DNA from: Alphaproteobacteria bacterium
Lineage (GTDB): Bacteria; Myxococcota_A; UBA796; UBA2385
Assembly: GCA_020632755.1 (NCBI GenBank)
Contig: JACKEY010000004.1
Span: forward strand, 620,001-684,000
DNA length: 64,000 nucleotides
Direction: 5' to 3'
The first letter of the stretch is position 1. Each line of letters begins with the position of its first letter. The notes under the pieces are model-generated. The model ran no database searches, was not told the origin of the DNA, and was given only the letters and a program-made list of their open reading frames with translations. This document shows, in pieces, positions 1-9,885 of this stretch. A program made the position numbers and the translations under genes.

Positions 1-194
1 TCGTGCAGCAGGTCGGGCGTCGGCTGCGCTGACGCAGCCTGCCCGGTCGCCCGGTCGGCAGCCGACCTTGTCGATGGCCCCGGCGGCGTCCATGGTGTGC
101 GGGTCCCCATCGGGGTAGCTCTCATGGGCTACGGGGAACCGCCGAGACCGCATGCGGTCCCAGCCCGTCGGCGCCCCCACCCGCTTGGAGTCGC
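1..194. other. Non-coding leader with hairpin and possible promoter
   Basis: No convincing gene lies here. Positions 22-39 form a perfect 7-bp stem (GGCTGCG, loop CTGA, CGCAGCC). It can be extended by GGGC at 15-18 pairing with GCCC at 41-44, so it could be a terminator for a gene left of the window, although no T-run follows. TAGCTC at 116-121 fits the TANNNY minus-10 pattern seen elsewhere in this window and would give a leader of about 65 bases for the gene at 195. Both readings are inferences from pattern only. Confidence 0.3.
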
Positions 195-3100
195 ATGCCC
201 CCGGACCTGCAGCCCCTGCCGCCGCCGCCGTCGCCCGGAGCGACCGCCGACGGGGCCCCCGGGGATGCCGCCACCGCCCGAGACGCGCTGCGGGACGTGC
301 TGGCCGGACTGGTCCGACGGGAGCGACGCCAGCTGCTGCTGCGCAGCGGCCTGCAGCTCATCGGGGTCGGTCTCGCCACTGGGCTGCTGGCCGCCGTGCT
401 GGTCAGCCGCGGCGTTGGACGTGATGCCTCGCTCGGCGCCGTGGCGGCCCTGCTGGTCGTGGGCGGCGTCGCCGCCCTGGCCGTCCCGCTGTTCCTGCGG
501 TGGCGGGCCACCGGCGACCTGCTGCGGCAGGCCCGTGGCGTCGAAGCCGTCGAGCCGGCCCTGCGCAGTCGCCTGCTCACCGCGGTGGACCGGGCCCTCC
601 TCCCCGACGCACAGGCCGGCGCCGACGAAGCGGGCACCGTGCGCCTCCCCCTCTCCCAGGCCCTCCTCGACCGGGCCGTGCGCCGGGCGGCTGCGCTCGC
701 AGGCGCCGTGCCGCCGGACCGCGTGCATCCCTCGCGCGTGCTCAAGCAGACCGCGCTGGCGGTCGCGGTGGTCGCCCTGATCACGGGCATCGCCGGCTGG
801 CGGCTGCCCGTGGGCCCCCTCTCCGCACTGACCGCGCTCGTCACGGGCGATGTGGCCGCCGCCCGGCTGGCCGACGCCGTGGTCGCCGGCCAGGAGACCG
901 CGGTCGTCGGTGACATCACCCTCCGCTACGTCTTCCCCGACCACACGCGCATGGCGCCGGTCGAGATCCCCAACTCCGACGGCACCATCCACGCGCCGCC
1001 CGGCACCACCGTCGAGATCCGCGCCCGCACCGGCGAGCCCTTCGACGCGGTGGCCGTGCAGATCGACGATGGCGCTCCCATCGATGCCGTCCTGCGGCAG
1101 CAGCGCGACGTGTCCGCCCAGCTGGTGGTGCAGGACTCGGGCACCTGGCGCTTCCTGCTGTTCCGCGGCGGCGAGGTGGTCCAGAGCCCGACCTACCGGA
1201 TCGAGGTCGAAGACGACGCCGCCCCGGTCATCACCGTCGAAGCCGAGGCCGTCCAGGTCGGCGTGGACCAGGACATCGGCCTGCGCTGGGCGGTCCAGGA
1301 CGACTTCGGCGTGACCCAGGTCGAGCTCGAGATCACGCGCGCGGACGGCACGGTCGAGCGCCGCACCCTCCGCCGGCCCCTGGACCCGGCCCGCAACCTG
1401 GACGGCGTGCTGCGCATCCGCCCCCAGGAGCTCGGCCTGCGTCCCGGCGAAGAAGCGACCCTGCGCATCGTCGCCCGCGACAACGACGGCACCGCCAGCG
1501 GGGCCGACGGGACCCCCGGCAAGGAAGCCATGTCGGCGGAGATCCCCCTCGAGGTCGTCGGCCCGCGCAGCGCCGGCAAGCAGCACGCCCGGTACTACCG
1601 CGCCCTGCGCGACGCGATGGTGCTGGCCCTGGCCGACTTCCTGGTCGAGAGCGACGACCTGCCGATCGCCAACGATCCCCAGGCCATGCAGCGCTGGGTG
1701 GCCGACGCCCGCACCCGGTTCGACGACATCGAGGCGCTCTACGACAAGCAGTACAGCGGCCAGCAGGCGGACACCCTGGACGGTGACCACGTGCGCGGTG
1801 TGCTCGAAGACGCCGCCCGGCTGCTGCGGTTCACCATGACCACCTTCGACCCGTCGACCTCGCGGCGGGTCACCATGACCGACCTCGAGACCTTCGACAC
1901 GCTGCACGACAAGCAGATCGACAGCCTGGAGCGGGCGATCTACGTGCTGGACAAGGTGATCCAGGCCGCCGCCTGGGCCGACGCCGGCGAGGTCGCCCAG
2001 GAAGTCGCGCAGGAAGCCCGCGAGCTGGCCGACCTGGCTCAGGACGCCGAAGCCGCCGAGCTGCTGGCCGCCCTCGATCAGCTCGAGCGGCTGATGTCCA
2101 AGCTCGCCCAGACCGCCGCACAGCTGGGCGAGGGCCAGCTCAAGGAATTCCTCAACCGCGAGATCCAGCAGTCGGCGCTGGTGATGGACGAGATCCGCAA
2201 GGCCATCGCCGAGGGCCGCATGGACGACGCCCGCAAGATGCTCGAGGCGCTGGCCGAGCAGCTCGACCAGATGTCGAACTCGATGCAGGAGCAGATGGCG
2301 AGCGGCAAGCAGCAGGCCGACGAGGCCATGCAGAAGCTCGACGAGACCATGTCCGCCCTCGAGCAGCTGGAACAGCAGCAGCGCGACCTGGCCCAGGAGA
2401 TCGGCCAGGCCCAGCAGTCCGAGGGCAGCGAGTTCCAGGAGCAGCTCGAGCTGTGGGCCGAGCTCGACCGCCTGGCCGGCCAGCTGGTCACCCAGGGCGG
2501 CCAGGCGGTGTCTGCCGCCGGCGACGGCGAGGGCTGGCGGGTCGAGAGCATCCGGCGGGCCGAGAACGTCGAGCGCCACGCCCAGGGCGTCCAGGACGCC
2601 GTGCGGGCCCGCGACCCGGCGACGGGGCTCGAGCGGTCCGAGGCCGCGCGTTGGCGCCTGGAGCAGGCCCAGCGGGCCGTCCGCAACGAAGCGGAGCGGC
2701 CACGGCTGGCCGGCGAGACCGTGCCCGCGGGCGTGCCGGCGGCGGAAGAGGCCCTGCGCGAGGGCGGCCGCACCCTGGGCCGGATCGACGAGCTGCTGCG
2801 CAAGCTCTCGTCGTCCCAGCAGCAGACCAGCCCCGAGATGCAGCAGCTCGCCCGCGAGCTCTCGTCCCAGCAGGAACAGCTGAACCAGCAGCAGCAGCAG
2901 CTGCAGAAGGACGTGCGCGACATCGAGCGCCAGCTGCCGGGCAGCGAGGGCAAGGCCACCGAGGCCATGCAGCAGGCCGGCGACGCGATGCAGTCGGCCG
3001 GCGAGCAGCTGTCCCAGGGCGAGCCGGTGCCCGGCCAGGGCCACATGCAGGAAGGCGCCGACCGCCTGGGCGCCGCCCGCGACGAGCTGCAGCGCCAGCA

Positions 3101-3359
3101 GCAGCAGCTCCAGCAGATGCAGGCCGCGCAGCAGCAGATGCGGGGCCAGGGTGGCCAGCAGGGCTCGGGGCAGAACCCCGGTCAGCGCGACCAGGGTGAC
3201 TCCGAGGGCCAGCAGGAGCGGGTGGAGCTGCCCAACCCCGAGGCCTTCCAGACGCCCGAGGAGTACCGCAAGGCGCTGCTCGAGGGCATGGAGGCGGACG
3301 TGCCCGAGGAATACGAGGCCCTGAAGAAGCAGTACTACGAGGAGCTGGTGCGCCAGTGA
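195..3359 (+). CDS. DUF4175-like membrane protein with long Gln-rich coiled coil
   Basis: A 1054-residue protein. Hydrophobic segments lie at about residues 51-70, 79-101 and 186-203. A beta-rich extracytoplasmic region follows, and then a very long helical region (about 560-1010) that is exceptionally rich in Gln, Glu and Ala, with QQQQ runs typical of coiled coils. This layout matches the DUF4175/TIGR02302-type proteins that occur beside MoxR and VWA genes. The molecular role of the family is not established. The ATG at 195 is preceded by GGAG at a 5-base spacing. The stop overlaps the next start (GTGA), so the two genes are probably translationally coupled. It is the first gene of a same-strand block reaching at least 12134. 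The domain call rests on architecture and context rather than a profile hit. Confidence 0.75.
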   Translation: MPPDLQPLPPPPSPGATADGAPGDAATARDALRDVLAGLVRRERRQLLLRSGLQLIGVGLATGLLAAVLVSRGVGRDASLGAVAALLVVGGVAALAVPLFLRWRATGDLLRQARGVEAVEPALRSRLLTAVDRALLPDAQAGADEAGTVRLPLSQALLDRAVRRAAALAGAVPPDRVHPSRVLKQTALAVAVVALITGIAGWRLPVGPLSALTALVTGDVAAARLADAVVAGQETAVVGDITLRYVFPDHTRMAPVEIPNSDGTIHAPPGTTVEIRARTGEPFDAVAVQIDDGAPIDAVLRQQRDVSAQLVVQDSGTWRFLLFRGGEVVQSPTYRIEVEDDAAPVITVEAEAVQVGVDQDIGLRWAVQDDFGVTQVELEITRADGTVERRTLRRPLDPARNLDGVLRIRPQELGLRPGEEATLRIVARDNDGTASGADGTPGKEAMSAEIPLEVVGPRSAGKQHARYYRALRDAMVLALADFLVESDDLPIANDPQAMQRWVADARTRFDDIEALYDKQYSGQQADTLDGDHVRGVLEDAARLLRFTMTTFDPSTSRRVTMTDLETFDTLHDKQIDSLERAIYVLDKVIQAAAWADAGEVAQEVAQEARELADLAQDAEAAELLAALDQLERLMSKLAQTAAQLGEGQLKEFLNREIQQSALVMDEIRKAIAEGRMDDARKMLEALAEQLDQMSNSMQEQMASGKQQADEAMQKLDETMSALEQLEQQQRDLAQEIGQAQQSEGSEFQEQLELWAELDRLAGQLVTQGGQAVSAAGDGEGWRVESIRRAENVERHAQGVQDAVRARDPATGLERSEAARWRLEQAQRAVRNEAERPRLAGETVPAGVPAAEEALREGGRTLGRIDELLRKLSSSQQQTSPEMQQLARELSSQQEQLNQQQQQLQKDVRDIERQLPGSEGKATEAMQQAGDAMQSAGEQLSQGEPVPGQGHMQEGADRLGAARDELQRQQQQLQQMQAAQQQMRGQGGQQGSGQNPGQRDQGDSEGQQERVELPNPEAFQTPEEYRKALLEGMEADVPEEYEALKKQYYEELVRQ

Positions 3360-4954
3360 GCCGTTCCCTCTCCCGCATCCTGGCCGGCGGTCTGCTGGCG
3401 CTGTCGACCGGCTGCTTGCTGTCCCTGCCGGCGTGGGCGGCGAGCGCCCGGGACGGACAGGCCTGCCTGGAGCGGGCCGATCTGCAGTGCGCCGAGGAGA
3501 TCCGCGACGCCCTGGTCCGCAGGGGGCCGGCCGACGCCGACACCCTGGCCCTGCAGGTCCGCACCCTGTTCTTCGAGGGGGACTACGACGGCGCCGTGGC
3601 TGCCCTGGACCAGCTCGAGGCCAAGGGAGCGGTGCCCAAGAACATCGCCGACGCGCCGATCCGCGAGACCCGCGACGCCGCCACCGGCTTCGTCGAGGCC
3701 CGCGGCGACGGCGTCGTGCTGCGCCACGCGCCCGGGGTCGACCTGGTGCTCCGCGACGAGGCGCTCGACGTGATGGTGCGGTCCCGCAAGACCGTCGACG
3801 AGCTGCTGGGCGGCGGTCCCCGCCACGACATCCTGATGGACATCTTCCCCGATGGGAAGCGGTTCATCGCGGCCAGCGGGCTGCCCCCCGAGGCCGTGCG
3901 CACGACCGGCGTCATCGCCCTGTCCAAGTGGACCCGGCTGCTGCTGACCACCCCCCGGGCGCTGGCCCGCGGCTACGCCTGGAAGGACACGGTCGCCCAC
4001 GAGTACATCCACCTGGTCGTGGCCTGGCGCACCCAGGACCAGGCGCCCGTGTGGCTGCAGGAAGGCCTGGCCAAGCACCTGGAGGGCTACTGGCGCGGCG
4101 ATCACAGCGGCAACCTGAGCATCCACCAGCAGTCGCTGCTGGCCGAGGCCCTGCGCGACGACGACTTCGTGCCCTTCGAGAAGTTCCGCTACTCGATGGC
4201 CTACCTGGACAGCGGCGAGGAAGCCGCCAAGGCCTTCGGGCAGGTGGGCACCATGGTCGGCTTCCTGGTCGAGACCAAGGGCGTGGACGCCCTGCCGCCG
4301 CTGCTCGACGCCGTGCGCGACGGCCAGGACGCCCAGCAGGCGATGGCCGAGGCCGCAGGCTACCCCGACTTCGCGGCCTTCACCGAGGGCTGGAAGGGCT
4401 ACCTGTCGCGCCTGCCGCTGGTCCAGGAGCAGACCGCTGCGCTGCCCGTGGTGCTCGACGTGCCCGAGGACGACTACCAGGGCGATCCGGTGCTGGACAA
4501 CAGCGAAGACCTGGCCCGGGCCGCCCGGGTCGGGGATCTGCTGCGCGAGGCCGGGCGCTACGAAGCGGCGCTCATCGAGTACGACAAGGCCCTGGACCCG
4601 ACCGAGCCGCCATCACCGCTGATCCTGGCCCGGGTCGCGCAGTGCCACGAGCGCATGGGCGACCTGGCCAAGGCGCTGTCGGAAGCCGAAGAAGCGGCGC
4701 GGCTCTACCCCGAGTTCACGCTCACGCTGACGACCCTGGCGCGGCTCTACGAAGCGGCCGGCCGCACCCGCGACGCCGTGGGCGCCTGGCAGCAGGCCCA
4801 CGATCTCAACCCCTTCGATCCCAACGTGCAGACCGCGCTGGCCGACGGCTACGCCTCGCTCGGCGACGACGAGCGCAGCCGTCGCCACCTGCGCTATGCA
4901 CGCATCATCGCGACGGGCGGCGTCCTCCCCGACGCCGCGACCTCCACCGACTGA
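3356..4954 (+). CDS. Secreted TPR metallopeptidase (peptidase MA-like)
   Basis: A 532-residue protein with an N-terminal signal peptide (hydrophobic stretch to about residue 29, ending in Ala-Trp-Ala-Ala). It carries a gluzincin zinc site: HEYIH at residues 215-219 and a downstream WLQEG whose Glu236 is the likely third ligand. This is the pattern of the peptidase MA-like family. The C-terminal third contains TPR-type helical repeats (about 380-520), a likely protein-docking surface. It should act in the periplasm or at the cell surface; the substrate is unknown. The GTG start overlaps the upstream TGA (GTGA), which decides the start. Its position between the DUF4175 protein and the MoxR gene suggests it belongs to the same envelope system. 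Confidence 0.75.
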   Translation: MSRSLSRILAGGLLALSTGCLLSLPAWAASARDGQACLERADLQCAEEIRDALVRRGPADADTLALQVRTLFFEGDYDGAVAALDQLEAKGAVPKNIADAPIRETRDAATGFVEARGDGVVLRHAPGVDLVLRDEALDVMVRSRKTVDELLGGGPRHDILMDIFPDGKRFIAASGLPPEAVRTTGVIALSKWTRLLLTTPRALARGYAWKDTVAHEYIHLVVAWRTQDQAPVWLQEGLAKHLEGYWRGDHSGNLSIHQQSLLAEALRDDDFVPFEKFRYSMAYLDSGEEAAKAFGQVGTMVGFLVETKGVDALPPLLDAVRDGQDAQQAMAEAAGYPDFAAFTEGWKGYLSRLPLVQEQTAALPVVLDVPEDDYQGDPVLDNSEDLARAARVGDLLREAGRYEAALIEYDKALDPTEPPSPLILARVAQCHERMGDLAKALSEAEEAARLYPEFTLTLTTLARLYEAAGRTRDAVGAWQQAHDLNPFDPNVQTALADGYASLGDDERSRRHLRYARIIATGGVLPDAATSTD

Positions 4955-5005
4955 GCCGCCCCTCCGAGCCCGCTCCGAGGGGCCCCCTTCCGCCGAGATC
5001 CGCGC

Positions 5006-6028
<1,023 letters not shown>

Positions 6029-6036
6029 GAGCCGCC

Positions 6037-7029
6037 TTGGCCCCCTCCGAGAACAGCGGCGCCGGTCCTTCCGGGACCATGCACTGGGACCCCGACGTCC
6101 TGACGCGGGTGGCCTGGCTGCAGCTGCGTGCCCGCCAGGCGGTCGCCGGACTGGTCCACGGGGCCCACCGCAGCATGGCGGTGACCAGCAACATCGAGTT
6201 CGCCGACTACAAGGAGTACAGCCCGGGCGACCCCCTGCGGGACCTGGACTGGAAGGTGGCCGGGCGCACCGACCGGCTGGTGGTGCGGCGGCACAACGCC
6301 GAGAGCCACCTGCCGGCCACCCTCGTCTTCGACGCCAGCGGCGACCTGGGCACGGGCCAGGACGGCCGGTACAAGCGGCCCCCGCTCGACGGCAGCAAGT
6401 TCGGCTACGCCGTGACCCTGGCAGGGACCCTGGCGTGGTTCCTGTCGCATGGCGGCGACCCGGTCGGGCTGTCGGTGATCGCCGGCGAAGAGCCCGGTCG
6501 TGACGGCGTCCGCTGGCCCTTCGTCCCACCGCGCGGCGGGCGGGGGCACCTCGCACAGGTGCTCGCCCAGCTGGCGGCCCTGCGGCCGGCGGGCTCGGCA
6601 GGGCTCGGTCCGGCCTTCGAGGCGGTGGGCGGGCGTCTGCAGCGCCGCAGCCTGGTCATCGTGATCAGCGACCTGATGGAGGAGCCCGCCAGCTGGGGAC
6701 CGGCGCTGACCGCCCTGGCCCGGCGCAACGTCGATCTGCGCGTGGTGCACCTCTACGACCCGCGCGAGTGGTCGCTCGACTACGGCGACATGGTGCGGTT
6801 CCTGTCGCCCGAGGGCGGCGCGCCCGTGCCGCTCGACCCGGCGGCCGTGCGCGGCGAGATGGCCACCGTCGTCGACGAGTACCTGGCCGAGGTCCGCGGC
6901 TGGCTGGCCCGGCACCGTGGCGTGCACGTGCTGGTGCCCACGGACGCCCCCCTCGAGCTCGCGCTGGGGAGGGTGCTGGGAGCGGTGGCCGGCCACGTGG
7001 GCGACCGTGCCGTGGAGCGGCGCGCATGA
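6037..7029 (+). CDS. DUF58 domain protein (MoxR partner)
   Basis: A protein of up to 330 residues with the DUF58 signature: EYSPGDPLRDLDWKVAGR followed by a conserved basic/acidic RHNAES segment. A VWA-like fold has DASGD in place of a full metal-binding DxSxS motif. DUF58 proteins are almost always paired with MoxR ATPases and VWA proteins. They are thought to be part of the assembled complex, with no proven enzymatic activity. The annotated start is a TTG at 6037, 8 bases after the moxR stop; an in-frame ATG at 6079 would remove 14 residues and is a real alternative. The stop overlaps the next ATG (ATGA at 7026), indicating coupling. Confidence 0.9.
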   Translation: MAPSENSGAGPSGTMHWDPDVLTRVAWLQLRARQAVAGLVHGAHRSMAVTSNIEFADYKEYSPGDPLRDLDWKVAGRTDRLVVRRHNAESHLPATLVFDASGDLGTGQDGRYKRPPLDGSKFGYAVTLAGTLAWFLSHGGDPVGLSVIAGEEPGRDGVRWPFVPPRGGRGHLAQVLAQLAALRPAGSAGLGPAFEAVGGRLQRRSLVIVISDLMEEPASWGPALTALARRNVDLRVVHLYDPREWSLDYGDMVRFLSPEGGAPVPLDPAAVRGEMATVVDEYLAEVRGWLARHRGVHVLVPTDAPLELALGRVLGAVAGHVGDRAVERRA

Positions 7030-9143
7030 CCGCGGCCCTGCTCGCGCCTGCCGCACTGGCCCTGGCGGCCCTGGTGGGCCTGCCCGTCCTCGCCCACCTG
7101 ACGCGGCAGCGCCCCGACAAGACCGTGCCCTACGGCGCCGTGCTGCTGCTGCAGCGGCTGGCCCGCAAGCAGCGCCGGAAGCGGCGGCTGCGCGATCCGC
7201 TCCTGCTGGCCCTGCGCCTCCTGGCCCTGCTGCTGGTGGTCGCGGCGGTCGCGCGGCCGGAGCTGCGCTGGCCCGGGGCTCCGCCCGAGGTCGGCGGCAC
7301 CGGGGCGGTGGTGGTCGTGCTGGACAACAGCCTGTCCATGGATCTGCGCGAGGGCATCCTGGCCACCGAGGGCCTCGACGGCGACGGCACCGGCACCCTG
7401 CTCAGCGTGGCGCGGCAGCGCGCGGTGGACCTGGTGCGCAGCCTGCCGGACGGCACCCTGGTCGGCGCGGTCGTCATCGGCGGCCACGCCGAGCGCCTGA
7501 CGCCGCAGCTGTCGGCCGACCGGGCGCTGGTGGCGGCGGCCCTCGAGGACGTGCGCCAGACCCAGGGCACCACCGACCTGGCTGGAGGGCTGCGCGAGGC
7601 CCGGCGCATGCTCGGCGGGCAGGGCGGCGAGGTCGTGGTCTACACGGACGAAGCGGGTCCGGTCGCGGTGCCCGGCGCCACCGAGGAGCTCGAGCTGCTG
7701 ACCGCCCAGGGCGGCGCGCTGACCCCCGAGCCCGTGCGACCCGCCCGGCCCCGCAACCTGGCCGTGACCGACGCCCGCTACGGCGACGGTCCCGAGGGCG
7801 GCAGCGTGCGGATCCGCGTCGCCAACTTCGGAGACGCCGACGTCGAGGCCCCCGTGACCGTGACCCTGCCCGACGGCGCCGCCATCACGGCCTTCGTCGA
7901 GGTGCCGGCGGGCGAGACCGCCGAAGAAGCGGTGACCGTGCCGCGGGTCGCGGCCGGCGGCGTCGGGCGGGCCCAGGTCGACGACTCGGCGCTGGCCGCC
8001 GACGACGGCTACGCCTTCCACCTGCCGCGGGTCGGCGCCAGCCGGGTGCTGGTCGTCGACGGCGACCCGGGCGCCACCCCGGTCGCGAGCGAGGTCTACT
8101 TCCTGGAGCGGGCCCTCGCGCCCTGGGGCGCCACGGCCGCCGCCCGTGGCGGGGTGCTGCCCGACGTGACCAGCCCCGCCGGGCTGGCCAGCCTGGACAG
8201 CGGCGATCACCAGGTCGTGTTCATGGCCAACGTGGGCGATCCCGCGTCCGCCGCGGGGCCGCTGCTCGAGTTCGTGCGCTCCGGCGGCGGGCTGGTCATC
8301 GCGGTCGGCGACAACGTCACGGCGGATCGCTACAACGCGGCGCTCGGCCGGCTGCTGCCGTCGCCCCTGCGCGAGCCGGTGTCCCTGGTCTCGCCCGGCG
8401 AGCCCGGGGTCCCGGTCGAGCTGCCCGACACCGCCCTCGAGCTGTTCGCGCCCTTCGCGCGGGGCGGCCGCGCCGCCTTCGGCCAGGCCCGGACCCGGCG
8501 GCTGATGACGCTGCAGCCCTTCGAAGACGACGAGAACGTGCGGACCCTGCTGCGCCTGCAGGGCGGGCAGCCGCTGCTGGTCGAGCGCCGGGTCGGCCAG
8601 GGCCGGGTGCTGCTGTGGACCACCACCCTGGACCTGGGCTGGACCGACCTGCCGCTGCAGGCCATGTTCATGCCGCTGGTCCAGCGCACGGTGTCGTACC
8701 TGGGCGGCGACGCGGGCGGCGGCGGCGAGCGGCGCAGCGTCACCGTGGGCGACACGGTCAGCGTCCCCTTGCCGGACAGCGCCCTGGACGTGACGGTCGA
8801 GGGCCCGCGCGGGCCGGTGGCCGTGGTCGTGCGCTCGGGCAGCGCCACCTTCGTGGCCGAAGCCGCGGGCGCCTACGTCGTCGAGACCCCCGGCGCGCCC
8901 GCCCTGGCCTGGGTCGCCGCCAACGTCGATCCGGTCGAGAGCGATGTGCGGCCGGGGCCGACCCTGGTCGAGACCGCGGCCGAGGTCGACCCCGATCGCT
9001 TCCTGCGGCGGGTGAGCCTGTCGCCCTGGCTGCTCGCCGGGGGGCTGGCCTTCGCTTTCATCTCGGCGGTGGCCGCGCTGCGTCGCGTCGGCCACGAAGA
9101 CGAAGCCGCCGAGCCGGCGGACGAGGTGCCCCTTGCGTCCTAG
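7026..9143 (+). CDS. BatA-like VWA membrane protein
   Basis: A 705-residue protein. The first 80 residues match the aerotolerance-regulator/BatA N-terminal domain: a hydrophobic helix, a basic LARKQRRKRR segment and a second hydrophobic helix. A VWA domain follows with the MIDAS motif DNSLS, the Thr of GTTDL and an Asp in YTDE. The central part resembles the glutamine-amidotransferase-like fold that often follows VWA in this family. A final hydrophobic helix (about 660-680) and a short acidic tail end the protein. It should sit in the inner membrane with the VWA domain outside, as a MoxR client. The ATG at 7026 overlaps the DUF58 stop, so longer upstream extensions of the frame are not used. 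Confidence 0.9.
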   Translation: MTAALLAPAALALAALVGLPVLAHLTRQRPDKTVPYGAVLLLQRLARKQRRKRRLRDPLLLALRLLALLLVVAAVARPELRWPGAPPEVGGTGAVVVVLDNSLSMDLREGILATEGLDGDGTGTLLSVARQRAVDLVRSLPDGTLVGAVVIGGHAERLTPQLSADRALVAAALEDVRQTQGTTDLAGGLREARRMLGGQGGEVVVYTDEAGPVAVPGATEELELLTAQGGALTPEPVRPARPRNLAVTDARYGDGPEGGSVRIRVANFGDADVEAPVTVTLPDGAAITAFVEVPAGETAEEAVTVPRVAAGGVGRAQVDDSALAADDGYAFHLPRVGASRVLVVDGDPGATPVASEVYFLERALAPWGATAAARGGVLPDVTSPAGLASLDSGDHQVVFMANVGDPASAAGPLLEFVRSGGGLVIAVGDNVTADRYNAALGRLLPSPLREPVSLVSPGEPGVPVELPDTALELFAPFARGGRAAFGQARTRRLMTLQPFEDDENVRTLLRLQGGQPLLVERRVGQGRVLLWTTTLDLGWTDLPLQAMFMPLVQRTVSYLGGDAGGGGERRSVTVGDTVSVPLPDSALDVTVEGPRGPVAVVVRSGSATFVAEAAGAYVVETPGAPALAWVAANVDPVESDVRPGPTLVETAAEVDPDRFLRRVSLSPWLLAGGLAFAFISAVAALRRVGHEDEAAEPADEVPLAS

Positions 9144-9885
9144 TCGCCGCCGCTTCCTGGCCGGGGCCGCTGCGATGCTGGCGGCACCCCGCAGGGCGCG
9201 GGCCTTCGGGTCCGGCACCCAGTTCCGCATCGCCGAGATCGGGCTGGCCTCGGGCACGACCACCCGCCCGGAAGCGTGGAAGCGCCTGCTCTTCGAGACC
9301 ATCCAGTCGACCAGCGTCGAGTGCGATCCGACGCCGATGCTGCTCTCGCCCGAAGACCCCGCGCTGTTCGAGCACCCCTTCGCCGTGCTCGTCGGCACCG
9401 GCACCCTCCCCGAGCTCAGCGACAAGGCCGCCGAGCAGCTCGCCCGCTACCTCGCCTACGGGGGCTTCCTCCTCCTCGACGACGCGAGCGGCACGACGGA
9501 CGGCGCCTTCGCCCGGTCGGCCCGGGACCTCTCCCGGCGCCTCTTCCCGACGCGCCCCCTCTCGCCCCTCCCGGGCGACCACAGCATCTTCCGAAGCTTC
9601 TTCCTGCTCGACCGGCCAGTCGGGCGCACCGCGCGCGCCGCCGCCCTCGAGGGGGTCACCGCCGGCCCGATCACGCCGCTCGTCTACATGGCCGACGACC
9701 TGTCGGGGGCGCTGGACCGCGGGCTCGACGGCCTGGATCGCTTCCCCGTGACGCCGGGCGGCAGCTTCCAGCGCCGCGAGGCGCTCAAGCTGGGCGTGAA
9801 CCTGGTGCTGTACTCGCTGACCAGCAACTACAAGCACGACATGGCCCACGTCATGGAGCTCATGCGCGAGGGGCGGCTGCGATGA
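9133..9885 (+). CDS. DUF4159 protein with twin-arginine signal
   Basis: A 250-residue protein beginning with a near-perfect Tat signal: SRRRFLAG, then a short Ala-rich hydrophobic stretch ending in an Ala-Arg-Ala site. The mature part resembles DUF4159: a Rossmann-like segment with YLAYGGFLLLDDASG and a C-terminal NLVLYSLTSNYK typical of the family. DUF4159 genes accompany MoxR-DUF58-VWA clusters; the function is unknown. The TTG start at 9133 lies inside the end of the upstream gene (11-base overlap) and is required to include the Tat motif. The stop overlaps the next ATG (ATGA). The Tat motif implies export in a folded state. Confidence 0.85.
   Translation: MRPSRRRFLAGAAAMLAAPRRARAFGSGTQFRIAEIGLASGTTTRPEAWKRLLFETIQSTSVECDPTPMLLSPEDPALFEHPFAVLVGTGTLPELSDKAAEQLARYLAYGGFLLLDDASGTTDGAFARSARDLSRRLFPTRPLSPLPGDHSIFRSFFLLDRPVGRTARAAALEGVTAGPITPLVYMADDLSGALDRGLDGLDRFPVTPGGSFQRREALKLGVNLVLYSLTSNYKHDMAHVMELMREGRLR

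Noticed and set aside
1..93. A short minus-strand frame at the left edge
   Set aside because: Too short and without any recognisable sequence; the hairpin in it suggests non-coding DNA.
129..3044. A 971-codon minus-strand frame over the DUF4175-like gene
   Set aside because: Antisense shadow; the plus strand has membrane segments, a ribosome binding site and a coupled neighbour.
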